Positions 31,389-40,294 of a stretch of DNA of 64,000 bases are shown piece by piece. The stretch's first letter is position 1. Every line of letters begins with the position of its first letter. Location: NCBI RefSeq assembly GCF_015461835.1, contig NZ_JACOPX010000009.1, positions 186,001 through 250,000 on the forward strand, given 5' to 3'. The notes under the pieces were generated by a model. The model did not search any database. It had not been told where the DNA came from and was given only the letters and a program-made list of their open reading frames with translations. Made by a program: the position numbers and the translations under genes. Source of the stretch: Pseudomonas neuropathica (GTDB lineage: Bacteria > Pseudomonadota > Gammaproteobacteria > Pseudomonadales > Pseudomonadaceae).

Positions 31389-31812
31389 ATGCGCCAAAAA
31401 CCCGGGCTACGGCCTAAATCACCTTCAGTCGAAACGCCCGTCACCTCAACACTGGCCTCCGCAGATCATTCGCCGAGCAGAGCGATAGTTGCAAACCCTG
31501 AAAACATTCCGGGGCCTATACCCGTCGAGGCGCCCTCTTCACCCAAGCGACCTCGTCTGGAGGAACCCGGGACCTCCCAAGCAAAAACCTCACCCATCGA
31601 AGTGAGCGTCGGGTGACCGGGTCGCGGCCATCGAGCAGGCCACCTGGGCGGGCACCGACAGTCGTGCTGCCGGGTATTTTGGCGCCAACGCCTATGACAG
31701 CCTTATCGATGAAATCACCGGTTCTGGCGGCGTGATACCGGATCTGCCCAAAGGCGCCAAGACGTTCGCCGACGACATTGTCTGGCCTGTGCCCGAGCAT
31801 TACCGAACCTGA
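31389..31812 (+). pseudogene. Broken paralogue of the 676-aa ADP-ribosyltransferase-like gene
   Basis: An intact start (ATG 31389) gives 75 residues of Pro/Ser-rich sequence (including PKRPRLEEPG, comparable with AKRPRPAHLD in the 25752 gene) to a stop at 31614. In a different frame, 31621-31812 encodes about 63 residues ending at a stop. These align with the C-terminus of the 676-aa protein: AIEQATWAG against RIEAATHAG, and YDSLIDE...FADDIVWP against YDQLINN...FAYAIHWP. The middle, including the whole candidate catalytic domain, is missing and the frames are offset, so this is a deleted, frameshifted remnant. Confidence 0.7.
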
Positions 31813-31852
31813 AAAAAGGCGCCATTCATCCAGACATGAATGGCGCCTTTTT
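31812..31852. terminator. Bidirectional intrinsic terminator
   Basis: Left arm AAAAAAGGCGCCATTCAT (31812-31829), loop CCAGAC, right arm ATGAATGGCGCCTTTTT (31836-31852). A-tract and T-tract on both sides, so it serves the plus-strand remnant and the minus-strand gene at 31872. Confidence 0.92.
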
Positions 31853-31871
31853 ATGGAGTAGCGGCTGGGCG

Positions 31872-32432
31872 CTATTGGATAACCTTGATCACAAATATTG
31901 CCGGTTTGTGATTGAAGGCGTTATGCCCCGTCCTGTTAGGATCGACGTCGAGGAAGGTGCTCATTCCGCTGCTTATATGGCGATACAAGGGCTTGTCATC
32001 AGGTTCGCGGATCAACTCTAGATAGGCAGGACCGGATTCGATATCACTGAAGGAGGCCTTTGAAGCACCAGACTTGCTGATTGAAAAGTATTGCTCTGGC
32101 GCATGGGTACTGGCCAACAGATTATGAGTCTTGTCCTCTATGAATAACCGCGCACCATCGAATGTTCCCGCGAGCACAAGGCTGATGGCATATTCGTCAC
32201 CCTTTGGGACGAACTTCAACAGCAGTGGTGTGTCGTCATCATGCTCAGCCAGCGTTATGAAGCTGGACACGCGCGAATCCGCCAACCCCACTTCGGCATC
32301 CAGTTTTTCCGCCTTGGTTATGCGAAGGTCACGCAAAGCCTGTTGCAGACGTAGTTGATTAAGTACCACTGGCCGGCCATCAAGATAAAGATGCGCAGTG
32401 AATGTCTGGTTGTTTGTTTTTGCTAAAGCCAT
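31872..32432 (-). CDS. Hypothetical protein, 186 aa
   Basis: 186 residues from ATG 32432, with AGGTGG 8 nt upstream; a GTG at 32444 is in frame but poorly placed. No signal peptide or membrane helix. The repeating hydrophobic strands (TFTAHLYLDGRPV, YAISLVLAGTFDGARLFIED, AIFVIKVIQ) suggest a mostly beta protein, possibly trefoil-like. I do not recognise the family. It converges on the toxin-like locus and ends at a shared terminator, so an accessory or protective role for that locus is possible but unproven. Confidence 0.65.
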   Translation of the reverse strand: MALAKTNNQTFTAHLYLDGRPVVLNQLRLQQALRDLRITKAEKLDAEVGLADSRVSSFITLAEHDDDTPLLLKFVPKGDEYAISLVLAGTFDGARLFIEDKTHNLLASTHAPEQYFSISKSGASKASFSDIESGPAYLELIREPDDKPLYRHISSGMSTFLDVDPNRTGHNAFNHKPAIFVIKVIQ

Positions 32433-32503
32433 GGGATTGCCCACCTGTAAACACCCCGCCGTCAGTTAGCCACGACGACAGGCAATGCTGAAAAAGTAAA
32501 TAA

Positions 32504-32734
32504 TCAAACCGCAGTCGCAGTCACTACGCTGGTGGCGGACGCCGACATCCGTGGCACTTCGCCGACAGGGACTTTTTCAGATTTTCGTTTACGCCGGGCT
32601 ATTACCATCCGGTCCGCATAAGTGGATGCCGCCTCAATTACGTGGCTAACGTTATGATCCGTCTCGGCATGTTTCAAAATATACTTGCCAGCAATATCAT
32701 CCCAAAACGCCCATTCATCTTCATAGACAGTCAT
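32504..32734 (-). CDS. Hypothetical protein, 76 aa
   Basis: 76 residues from ATG 32734 (MTVYEDEWAFWDDIAG), with AAGGA 8 nt upstream. The frame is open further upstream to 32848, but that part runs through a large hairpin and is less likely. Acidic, aromatic N-terminus; basic middle (IARRKRKSEK); low-complexity Ser/Ala/Val/Thr end. Family unknown. It precedes the 186-aa gene by 71 bp on the same strand and probably shares its transcript. Confidence 0.55.
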   Translation of the reverse strand: MTVYEDEWAFWDDIAGKYILKHAETDHNVSHVIEAASTYADRMVIARRKRKSEKVPVGEVPRMSASATSVVTATAV

Positions 32735-32754
32735 ACTTTCATCCTTATTTTTAT

Positions 32755-32785
32755 TCAAGTTATCCGCTTCCTGCGGACAACTTGA
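32755..32785 (-). promoter_or_regulatory. Hairpin in the leader of the 76-aa gene
   Basis: TCAAGTTATCCGC (32755-32767) pairs with GCGGACAACTTGA (32773-32785), one wobble, 5-nt loop. On the minus strand it is followed by ATAAAAATAAGGATG, which contains the ribosome site of the 76-aa gene rather than a T-tract, so it looks like an mRNA leader structure more than a terminator. Confidence 0.5.
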
Positions 32786-32848
32786 AATTAAGACAAAGAC
32801 AAAAGCAAAACAATGCTGGCAGGCGCCATCAGTTAATTCAAAGTGCAA

Positions 32849-33439
32849 CTAGGCGAACAATTCACCTTGTAGTTCGTCGAGCAGCGCCTGAATTGCATCC
32901 AGCCGCTGCTGGGGATCATCGAGTTGTAACAGATCGATCTTGTCTTCTTCGGCGAACGGCAGCAGATAGGCCAACTGATTGGCCAGCGATTGCTGACCCA
33001 GCGCTTCAGTGCCCATGTCCAGCGCTTCCACCATCGGGTGCTCGGCCAGTGCCTTGAGCAGCGCCACCAGATCAGCATCCTCGTCCTGTAAAGGTTGCTC
33101 GGGTTCGTCATCCAGCCAGTCGACATCGGCGAGGATCAACTGATCGCGCTGCACCTCGGTACGCAACACCGTGAACCGCCGCCCGCCCTGCACACGAATG
33201 CCGAGCAAGCCGTTGTCCTGCTGCTGGAAATCGGTGATGCGCGCTTCGCAGCCGACCAGAGCAAAACCTTCTGGCGCGACGCCGACTTCGTGGCCATCAA
33301 GGATGCACACCACACCGAAACCGCCACCCTGCTTCATGCAGCGGCCGATCATGTCGAGATAGCGCGCCTCGAAGATCTGCAAATCGAGGTTGCAGCCGGG
33401 AAACAACACGGTGTTCAGCGGGAAAAGCGGCAGACTCAT
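32849..33439 (-). CDS. LON-substrate-binding-domain protein (LonN-like)
   Basis: 196 residues from ATG 33439, which has AAGGA 7 nt upstream (ATG 33445 is too close to it). The N-terminal Lon domain alone (LPLFPLNTVLFPGCNLDLQIFEARYLDMI), without the AAA or protease parts. Such proteins are common stand-alone relatives of the Lon substrate-binding domain with no proven function. Backbone gene next to the LrgAB pair, 10 bp after the LrgB stop. Confidence 0.88.
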   Translation of the reverse strand: MSLPLFPLNTVLFPGCNLDLQIFEARYLDMIGRCMKQGGGFGVVCILDGHEVGVAPEGFALVGCEARITDFQQQDNGLLGIRVQGGRRFTVLRTEVQRDQLILADVDWLDDEPEQPLQDEDADLVALLKALAEHPMVEALDMGTEALGQQSLANQLAYLLPFAEEDKIDLLQLDDPQQRLDAIQALLDELQGELFA

Positions 33440-33449
33440 AGACATTTCC

Positions 33450-34166
33450 TTACACCACCATCGACACCGCCAGCGGCAGGAAGACTGCCGTGGCCACGCC
33501 CATCAGACTCATCGCCAGCGCCGCAAACGCGCCGCACTCATCATTTTCCTGCAACGCCACCGACGTGCCGACCGCATGCGCGGTCATGCCCAGCGCCATG
33601 CCGCGCGCCTCGGGACTGTGCACACCGAGGCGAGTCAGTAGCGCCGGGCCGAAGATCGCACCGATCACCCCGGTGATCAACACGAATACCGCCGCCAGCG
33701 CCGCAACGCCACCAATCTGCTCAGCCACCAGCATTGCGATCGGCGAGGTCACCGACTTCGGCGCCATGGTCATCAGAATCATGTGCTCGGCACCGAACCA
33801 CCAGCCCAGCGCCACCCCCATACCTGTGGCGACTACGCCGCCTATCACCAGCGTAGTAAAAATCGGCCAGAACAATTGGCGAATACGCCGCAGGTTGAGA
33901 TACAGCGGCACCGCCAGTGCCACGGTCGCCGGGCCGAGCAGAATGCTGAGGATCTCGGTGCTCTTGCGATACTCGGCATAGGTCAGGCCACAGCCGACCA
34001 GCACACCGATCACCAACAGCATGGAGACCAGCACCGGTTGCAGAAAGATCCAGCGGGTTTTCTCGAACGCCGCCAACACCAGTTGATAGGCGCCGAGGGT
34101 GATGCCGATGCCGAACAGCGGATGATGGATAACGGAGGCCCAGGCGCCCTGCCAGTCAAAGAGCAT
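33450..34166 (-). CDS. LrgB/CidB family membrane protein
   Basis: 238 residues with about seven membrane helices and the LrgB family landmarks (GPATVALAVPLYLNLRRI, MAPKSVTSPIAMLVAEQIGG, RGMALGMTAHAVGTSVAL). LrgB/CidB proteins work with small holin-like LrgA/CidA partners in murein hydrolase control and export of small metabolites. The start overlaps the LrgA-type stop (TGATG), so the pair is translationally coupled. Confidence 0.92.
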   Translation of the reverse strand: MLFDWQGAWASVIHHPLFGIGITLGAYQLVLAAFEKTRWIFLQPVLVSMLLVIGVLVGCGLTYAEYRKSTEILSILLGPATVALAVPLYLNLRRIRQLFWPIFTTLVIGGVVATGMGVALGWWFGAEHMILMTMAPKSVTSPIAMLVAEQIGGVAALAAVFVLITGVIGAIFGPALLTRLGVHSPEARGMALGMTAHAVGTSVALQENDECGAFAALAMSLMGVATAVFLPLAVSMVV

Positions 34167-34528
34167 CAGGACTCCTCCGACGCGGGGGCGTGCCGTTTGA
34201 CCAGGCGTTGCATCAGCACCCCGGCGAAGGCCATCGACAGGATCAACGACAGCACCAAAGCGCCGACAATCGCCCAGAAGTCCGCGGCAATGTCACTCGC
34301 ATAAACCATCACGCCCACGGCCGGCGGCACCAGCAGCAATGGCAGATAGCGCAGCAGGCTGCCAGCCGCGAGGTTCAGCGGCTCCCCCACTTCACCGCGA
34401 ACGATCAGGAAGACCAGCAACAGCAGCAGACCGATGATCGGCCCCGGCAGCACCGGCAAGAGCAAATGATTGAGCGCCGTGCCGAGCAATTGGAACAGCA
34501 CCAGCAGGGTCAGGCCACGTAGCAACAT
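34166..34528 (-). CDS. LrgA/CidA family holin-like protein
   Basis: 120 residues with four membrane helices. Family features: QLLGTALNHLLLPVLPGPIIGLLLLLVFL and the conserved LLVPPAVGVMVYAS. Holin-like partner of the LrgB protein encoded just downstream. No LytSR or LysR-type cid/lrg regulator is adjacent. Confidence 0.92.
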   Translation of the reverse strand: MLLRGLTLLVLFQLLGTALNHLLLPVLPGPIIGLLLLLVFLIVRGEVGEPLNLAAGSLLRYLPLLLVPPAVGVMVYASDIAADFWAIVGALVLSLILSMAFAGVLMQRLVKRHAPASEES

Positions 34529-34721
34529 CCGACATCTCCGTCTTACTTTTCACCCAGCAGGGGCTCGGCATTATAAGCACGCCTGCGCTATGGATCGGCA
34601 TTCGCCAAAAGCATGGTCGGTTGACCGGAGCAAATCGCCATGATGATCTACAGTGGTTCGCAGGGCGGTCAAATCCCCCACCTGAAAAACTATAAAACCG
34701 ATGAACCCAAGGAGAGTCTCA

Positions 34722-35177
34722 ATGCCCTATGTTCCCGTTGCAGAGCTCAAAGATTATGTCGGCAAGGAACTCGGACGTTCCGAATGGCTCACCATCGATC
34801 AGGAACGCATCAACCTGTTCGCCGAAGCCACCGGTGATTATCAGTTCATTCACGTCGACCCGGTCAAAGCCGCGCAAACGCCATTTGGCAGCACCATTGC
34901 CCACGGTTTCCTGTCGTTGTCGCTGATCCCGAAATTGATGGAAGACATCCTGATTCTGCCGCAAGGCGTGAAGATGGTGGTCAATTACGGACTGGACAGC
35001 GTGCGTTTCATCCAGCCAGTGAAGGTCAATTCCAAGGTCCGCCTCAAGGTCGATCTGGGCGAAGTGACCGAGAAAAAACCGGGCCAGTGGCTGCTCAAAG
35101 CCACCGCGACACTGGAGATAGAAGGCTCGGACAAACCGGCCTATATCGCCGAGCCACTGTCGCTCTGCTTCGTCTGA
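34722..35177 (+). CDS. MaoC family hot-dog dehydratase
   Basis: 151 residues from ATG 34722, behind AAGGAGAG. Hot-dog hydratase fold with the MaoC catalytic motif: FAEATGDYQFIHVDPVKA (Asp/His) and GSTIAHGFLSLSLIPKL. Such proteins hydrate trans-2-enoyl-CoA, often in PHA or fatty-acid metabolism; the substrate cannot be told. Single gene. Confidence 0.9.
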   Translation: MPYVPVAELKDYVGKELGRSEWLTIDQERINLFAEATGDYQFIHVDPVKAAQTPFGSTIAHGFLSLSLIPKLMEDILILPQGVKMVVNYGLDSVRFIQPVKVNSKVRLKVDLGEVTEKKPGQWLLKATATLEIEGSDKPAYIAEPLSLCFV

Positions 35178-35289
35178 TGGTTCTGGATGCGAAGCAGCGC
35201 ACGCTGTTTCGCGTCAACACTGTTTTTACCGGCTGCATTAGGTCACATAGCTGCGGCATACTCGGTCGCCTAATTGCCCGGATCCCGCT

Positions 35290-37017
35290 ATGCGCTCACT
35301 CGCTCGTCTTGCACCTCTTGCCTTGACCCTGATGCTCACCGCGTGCGGCGACGGCGAATCGCTGCTGCCCCCGGATGCGCGCCTGCCTGACGGTGGACGC
35401 TATCGTGGTGAACTGGTCGATGGCTTGCTGCAAGGTCAGGGCCGCGTCGACTACCCCAACGGCAGCTGGTATGCCGGGCAGTTCGATAAGGGGCAGTGGC
35501 ATGGTCAGGGCGAATGGCATGGCAGCAACGGCGAGGTCTATCGCGGGCAGTTTCAGCAAGGCCTGTTCGACGGCCAAGGCAGCCTGACCACCAACGCCAG
35601 CAGTTACACCGGCGGCTTCAAACAGGGACGCCGCGAAGGCGAAGGCACCCTGAAAGAAAACGCCATGACCTACCGTGGCGAGTTCAAGGCTGACCAATAC
35701 TCCGGGCTCGGCCGTCTGGAAATGGACGACGGCAGCTCCTATCAAGGCCAGTTCGCTCACGGCAAGCCCAACGGCGAAGGCCAGCGCGGCGATGCCAGCG
35801 GCAACTCGTTCAGCGGGCATTTCGTCAACGGTCAGCTGGAAGGCAACGGTACGTTCAACAGCGCTGACGGTGACATCTACGTCGGCGGCTTCAAGAACAA
35901 TCAACTGCACGGCAAAGGTCGCTACGAAAACGCCGACGGCGATGTCTGGCTCGGCCAGTTCAAGGAAGGCGCGCTGACCGGCAAGGGCGAACTGATCGGC
36001 GCCGACGGTAGCCATTACATCGGCACGTTCAGCGACTGGCGCTTCAGCGGTCAGGGCCGCTTGAACCTGTCCGATGGCAGCTTTTACATCGGCGGCTTCG
36101 ACAACGACAGCTACTCCGGACGCGGCACCCTGGTGCTCACCGATGGCAGCGTGATGAGCGGCACCTGGGTCAATGGCCAGCGCGTGCGCGACGCCGACGG
36201 CAAGTTATTGCCCGATACGCTCGAACTCGGCTTGCTCGCGCAGGGCCGCCTGCTTGATGACGCATTGGCCGCCATTCCCGCGTCGACCCCGGCGGTCGAG
36301 TTGTACACGTTGACCCTCGGCGGCGACGGCAAACAAAGCGTATTCCTGCGCGAATCCGACTACGTCGCCAACATGCTCAACACGCGCTTCGGCGCTTATG
36401 GCCAGGTCCGTCTGGTCAACCACCGTGACCACCTCGGCGACCGGCCGATGGCCACCCGCGAGAACCTGCGTCGTGCCGCGCAAACGCTGGCCGAACGCAG
36501 CGGCCCGGAAGATCTGCTGTTCATCTACCTGACCAGCCACGGCACCGCCGAACATGAGCTGGTGCTCGACCAGCCGCGCATGGAACTGGCCGACCTGCCC
36601 GCCGATGAACTCGCCGCTGTACTGGCGCCGCTGAAAAATCGCGACAAGATCATCGTAATTTCGTCGTGCTACTCCGGCGGCTTTATCCCGGCGCTGAAAG
36701 ACGAACGCACGCTGATCATGACCGCCTCGCGCGCCGATCGGGTGTCCTTCGGCTGCTCGGAAGAAGCCAACTTCACCTACTTCGGCGATGCACTGTTCGC
36801 CCAGGCGCTGAATCAGACCGATGATCTGGAGCAAGCCTTCAAACTGGCCAAGGCCACCGTCGCCGAGCGTGAACTGGCGGATAATTTCGAAGCGTCGGAG
36901 CCGCAGATCTGGGCGCCGAAAACCGTGCTGTCGCACTGGCAACTGCTGCGCAAACAGCAAGCCAGAAAAGCATTGCAGAGTGCTGCGTTGAACGACGGAG
37001 CGACAAAGAGCAACTAA
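35290..37017 (+). CDS. MORN-repeat lipoprotein with C13 (legumain-like) protease domain
   Basis: 575 residues. Signal peptide with lipobox LTAC (Cys19), so a lipoprotein. About eleven MORN repeats (GxYxGxFxxGxxxGxG pattern) fill residues 35-300. The C-terminal domain (about 330-555) is a peptidase C13/caspase-like fold with catalytic His417 in YLTSHGT and Cys460 in ISSCYSGG, both intact. MORN repeats bind lipids or proteins. Substrate unknown; a surface or periplasmic cysteine protease is implied. No cotranscribed partner is obvious, though the 37045 oxidoreductase follows by 27 bp. Confidence 0.88.
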   Translation: MRSLARLAPLALTLMLTACGDGESLLPPDARLPDGGRYRGELVDGLLQGQGRVDYPNGSWYAGQFDKGQWHGQGEWHGSNGEVYRGQFQQGLFDGQGSLTTNASSYTGGFKQGRREGEGTLKENAMTYRGEFKADQYSGLGRLEMDDGSSYQGQFAHGKPNGEGQRGDASGNSFSGHFVNGQLEGNGTFNSADGDIYVGGFKNNQLHGKGRYENADGDVWLGQFKEGALTGKGELIGADGSHYIGTFSDWRFSGQGRLNLSDGSFYIGGFDNDSYSGRGTLVLTDGSVMSGTWVNGQRVRDADGKLLPDTLELGLLAQGRLLDDALAAIPASTPAVELYTLTLGGDGKQSVFLRESDYVANMLNTRFGAYGQVRLVNHRDHLGDRPMATRENLRRAAQTLAERSGPEDLLFIYLTSHGTAEHELVLDQPRMELADLPADELAAVLAPLKNRDKIIVISSCYSGGFIPALKDERTLIMTASRADRVSFGCSEEANFTYFGDALFAQALNQTDDLEQAFKLAKATVAERELADNFEASEPQIWAPKTVLSHWQLLRKQQARKALQSAALNDGATKSN

Positions 37018-37044
37018 GCTGAACAGTATCAAGGGAGAGACACT

Positions 37045-37686
37045 ATGTACTTGACGCCTCAGCACGTATTGCTTGCCGGAGCCACCGGATTGACCGGTGA
37101 ACACCTACTCGACCGTTTGCTCAACGAGCCGACGATTTCACGCGTGCTCGCCCCTTCCCGTCGCCCCCTGGCCGAACATCCGCACCTGGAAAACCCCGTG
37201 GGTGATCCACAGGCATTTCTGCCGCAGCTCAGTGGCCGTGTGGATATCGCCTATTGCTGCCTCGGCACCACCATCAAACAAGCAGGCTCGGAAGCGGCGT
37301 TTCGCGCGGTGGATCTAGACATGGTGGTGGCGTTCGCCAAACGCGCGCGGGAGATGGGCGCGCGGCATCTGATTGTGATCAGTGCGATAGGCGCCGATCC
37401 GAAGTCGTCGGTTTTCTACAATCGGGTCAAAGGCGAAATGGAGCAGGCCTTGCGTGCGCAGGACTGGCCGCAATTGACCATTTGCCGGCCATCGCTGTTA
37501 TTGGGTGAACGGACCGAACCGCGTCTGGCCGAGCAACTGGCCGGACCGTTGTCGAAGCTGATTCCGGGTAAATACCGAGGCATCGAAGCTTGCCATTTGG
37601 CGCGGGCGATGTGGCGGTTGGCGCTGGAAGAGCAGGATGGCGTGCGGGTGATCGAATCGGATGATTTGCGCAAGCTGGGCAAATAA
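37045..37686 (+). CDS. NAD(P)-binding oxidoreductase (HTATIP2/YbjT-like)
   Basis: 213 residues. Rossmann start [18 protein letters not shown] (GxxGxxG), then [24 protein letters not shown] and [26 protein letters not shown], typical of the extended short-chain (atypical SDR) HTATIP2-like group. The Tyr-Lys pair is in the [10 protein letters not shown] region. Substrate unknown. A GGGAGA ribosome site lies before ATG 37045. Confidence 0.85.
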   Translation: MYLTPQHVLLAGATGLTGEHLLDRLLNEPTISRVLAPSRRPLAEHPHLENPVGDPQAFLPQLSGRVDIAYCCLGTTIKQAGSEAAFRAVDLDMVVAFAKRAREMGARHLIVISAIGADPKSSVFYNRVKGEMEQALRAQDWPQLTICRPSLLLGERTEPRLAEQLAGPLSKLIPGKYRGIEACHLARAMWRLALEEQDGVRVIESDDLRKLGK

Positions 37687-37689
37687 AGC

Positions 37690-37767
37690 AAAAGATCGCA
37701 GCCTTCGGCAGCTCCTACAAGTTCAAGTCGAACCCCCTGTAGGAGCTGCCGCAGGCTGCGATCTTTT
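37690..37767. repeat. REPIN-type paired palindrome (GTAGGAGCTGCC family)
   Basis: Near-perfect 30-nt arms (37690-37719, 37738-37767) like those at 2790-2868. Between convergent genes; may terminate both. Confidence 0.9.
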
Positions 37768-37772
37768 GATGT

Positions 37773-38057
37773 TTACAATCCACCAGTCGCCTGAAAACTC
37801 ACGCCAATCACCGTCAGCAATGACAACGGCAGCAACAGCGTATCGAGCAAGGCACTCGCGGGCAGGTCCACCCCCGGATAACTCGGCGCTTCAGCCCCGA
37901 ACCGGTCCATCGCGCAGCACCCGCCATTCAATGCATACAAATCCAGCCGCGTCCCGGAGTACACCACCGGCGCCCCCGGTTTGGCGGCGTCGAGAGTGCG
38001 CGCAGTGGCGCAACCGGTCAGTTGCAGCGCCAGCAAAATCGCCAGCAGCTTATTCAT
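37773..38057 (-). CDS. YceK/YidQ family lipoprotein
   Basis: 94 residues. Signal peptide with lipobox LTGC (Cys15). The stretch [13 protein letters not shown] and the C-terminal hydrophobic [18 protein letters not shown] fit the YceK/YidQ group of small lipoproteins (GxRxD near residue 36, PF07119). Function unknown. Its start overlaps the ubiX stop by 8 bp. Confidence 0.85.
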   Translation of the reverse strand: MNKLLAILLALQLTGCATARTLDAAKPGAPVVYSGTRLDLYALNGGCCAMDRFGAEAPSYPGVDLPASALLDTLLLPLSLLTVIGVSFQATGGL

Positions 38058-38682
38058 CGCTGCTCAGATGATGCTCACCCCAACGCGGCAGCATGTCCTG
38101 GGGAATGCCGAGCAGATTGAGAATCCGCGCCACGACGAAATCGATCAGGTCATCGATGGTCTGCGGCTGATGATAGAAACCCGGTGAGGCCGGCAGAATT
38201 GTCACACCCATGTTCGACAGCTTGAGCATGTGCTCCAGATGAATACTCGAATAGGGCGCTTCGCGCGGCACCAGAATCAATTGGCGACGCTCTTTCAAAG
38301 TGACATCAGCCGCACGCTCGATCAGGTTGTTGCAGGCGCCCGTGGCAATTGCCGATAGCGTGCCCGTGGAGCACGGCACCACGACCATCGCCGCCGGCGC
38401 GCCAGAGCCCGAAGCCACCGGCGACATCCAGTCTTCCTTGCCGTACACGCGGATCTGCCCGGCGGCAGCTCCGGTGTATTCGGTCAGGAAGGCCTGCATC
38501 ATTTGCGGCTTGGGTGGCAACGTCACATCGGTCTCGGTGGCCATCACCAGTTGCGCAGCCTTGGAGATCAGGAAGTGCACCTCGCGATCTTCCCGCACCA
38601 GGCAATCGAGCAGGCGTAAACCGTACTGGGCGCCGGACGCGCCGGTCATCGCCAGCGTGATGCGTTCGGGGCCATTGTTCAT
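38050..38682 (-). CDS. ubiX: Flavin prenyltransferase UbiX
   Basis: 210 residues from ATG 38682. Makes prenylated FMN for the UbiD decarboxylase. Motifs: [15 protein letters not shown] at the N-terminus, [24 protein letters not shown], and [20 protein letters not shown]. The start overlaps the mpl stop by 4 bp (ATGA). The longer in-frame upstream part lies within mpl. Confidence 0.95.
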   Translation of the reverse strand: MNNGPERITLAMTGASGAQYGLRLLDCLVREDREVHFLISKAAQLVMATETDVTLPPKPQMMQAFLTEYTGAAAGQIRVYGKEDWMSPVASGSGAPAAMVVVPCSTGTLSAIATGACNNLIERAADVTLKERRQLILVPREAPYSSIHLEHMLKLSNMGVTILPASPGFYHQPQTIDDLIDFVVARILNLLGIPQDMLPRWGEHHLSSDE

Positions 38683-40028
38683 ACCAGCGCCTCGGCGAGT
38701 TTGCCGTGCAGGCCGCCGAAGCCGCCGTTGCTCATGATCACCACGTGCGTGCCGGGCTGAGCCTGGCTCTTCACGCGTTCGATGATGCCTTCCAGCGAGT
38801 CGCTGACAATCGACGGCACCGTGCACAACGCGGCGGTGCCGGCGAGGTCCCAGCCGAGGTTGGCCGGGGCGTACCAGATCACCTGATCGGCATCGACCAC
38901 GCTGTCCGGCAAACCATCACGGTGCGCGCCGAGTTTCATCGAGTTGGAGCGCGGTTCGATGATCGCGATAAGAGGCGCGTCGCCGATGCGTTTGCGCAGG
39001 CCGTCGAGGGTGGTGGCAATGGCAGTCGGGTGGTGGGCGAAGTCGTCGTAGATAGTGATGCCGCGTACTTCAGCGACTTTCTCCATGCGGCGTTTGACGT
39101 TCTTGAACGCGCTCAGGCCAGCGATGCCCATCGACGGCACCACGCCCACATGACGCGCAGCCGCCAAAGCAGCCAAGGCGTTGGCGACGTTGTGCTGACC
39201 AGTCAGCTCCCACTCGACGGTGCCTTGCGACACGCCTTCGAACATCACTTCGAACGCCGAGCCGTCTTCGCTGAGCAGTTTGACCTGCCATTGGCCGCCG
39301 GCACCGGTGGTCTGCACCGGGGTCCAGCAGCCCATTGCGATGACACGTTGCAAGGCCGGCTCGGTGGTCGGATGGATGACCAGACCTTCGCTTGGGATGG
39401 TGCGCACCAAGTGGTGGAATTGCCGCTCGATCGCCGGCAGATCCGGGAAGATGTCAGCGTGATCGAACTCAAGGTTATTGAGGATCGCTGTGCGCGGACG
39501 GTAGTGCACGAATTTCGAGCGCTTGTCGAAGAAGGCGCTGTCGTACTCGTCGGCCTCGATCACAAAGAAAGGCGTACCGCCCAGTCGCGCCGACACGGAA
39601 AAATTCTGCGGCACGCCACCGATCAGGAAGCCCGGGCTCATGCCGGCGTGTTCCAGGACCCAGGCGAGCATGCTGCTGGTGGTGGTCTTGCCATGCGTAC
39701 CGGCAACCGCCAATACCCAGCGACCTTGCAGCACATGGTCAGCCAGCCATTGCGGGCCGGACACGTACGGCAGGCCTTTGTTCAGCACATATTCCACCGC
39801 CGGATTGCCGCGGGACATGGCGTTGCCGATTACCACCAGATCCGGTGCCGGATCAAGTTGCGCCGGGTCGTAACCCTGCGTCAGTTGAATGCCCTGGGCT
39901 TCCAGCTGTGTGCTCATCGGCGGATAGACGTTGGCGTCGGAGCCGGTCACGTGATGGCCCAGCTCTTTGGCCAGAACCGCCATCGAGCCCATGAAAGTCC
40001 CGCAGATACCCAGAATATGAATGTGCAT
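38679..40028 (-). CDS. mpl: Murein tripeptide ligase Mpl
   Basis: 449 residues from ATG 40028 ([16 protein letters not shown]). Mur ligase family: Gly-rich start, ATP motif [20 protein letters not shown], central [13 protein letters not shown] and C-terminal [18 protein letters not shown]. It joins the recycled tripeptide to UDP-MurNAc, matching the LD-carboxypeptidase and lytic enzymes elsewhere in the window. Upstream part of the mpl-ubiX-YceK transcript. Confidence 0.96.
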   Translation of the reverse strand: MHIHILGICGTFMGSMAVLAKELGHHVTGSDANVYPPMSTQLEAQGIQLTQGYDPAQLDPAPDLVVIGNAMSRGNPAVEYVLNKGLPYVSGPQWLADHVLQGRWVLAVAGTHGKTTTSSMLAWVLEHAGMSPGFLIGGVPQNFSVSARLGGTPFFVIEADEYDSAFFDKRSKFVHYRPRTAILNNLEFDHADIFPDLPAIERQFHHLVRTIPSEGLVIHPTTEPALQRVIAMGCWTPVQTTGAGGQWQVKLLSEDGSAFEVMFEGVSQGTVEWELTGQHNVANALAALAAARHVGVVPSMGIAGLSAFKNVKRRMEKVAEVRGITIYDDFAHHPTAIATTLDGLRKRIGDAPLIAIIEPRSNSMKLGAHRDGLPDSVVDADQVIWYAPANLGWDLAGTAALCTVPSIVSDSLEGIIERVKSQAQPGTHVVIMSNGGFGGLHGKLAEALV

Positions 40029-40142
40029 AGTCGACCTCGTAAAACATGGCCGCAGGTTAGCGTAGGGAGGGGGAAATCGCACTCTTTAGGTGAGAAGCGG
40101 GGCTGGGTGGGCCTGGCATTTTGGCTCGGCTGTAGATTGCGG

Positions 40143-40290
40143 CCCCTCACCCCAGCCCTCTCCCGAGGGAGAGGGAGCCGATCTGCGTTGCTTTCAGATC
40201 CTGAGTTCGGCTCTATAACTCAGGTCGGCGTAGATCAGTAAAGCGACTCGGTCAGTCCCCTCTCCCTCTGGGAGAGGGCTAGGGTGAGGG
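40143..40290. repeat. Long inverted repeat, miniature-element type
   Basis: Left end CCCCTCACCCCAGCCCTCTC with GAGGGAGAGGG; right end CCCTCTCCCTCTGGGAGAGG then GCTAGGGTGAGGG. About 34-nt complementary termini enclose some 80 bp of sequence with no gene. It lies between mpl and the regulator gene and differs from the two REP families. It fills most of the 266-bp gap. Confidence 0.75.
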
Positions 40291-40294
40291 CTTT

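Noticed and set aside
35395..36190. Regularly spaced repeats that could suggest a CRISPR-like array
   Set aside because: They are MORN codon repeats within a protein-coding gene, with variable sequence and no spacer-repeat structure.
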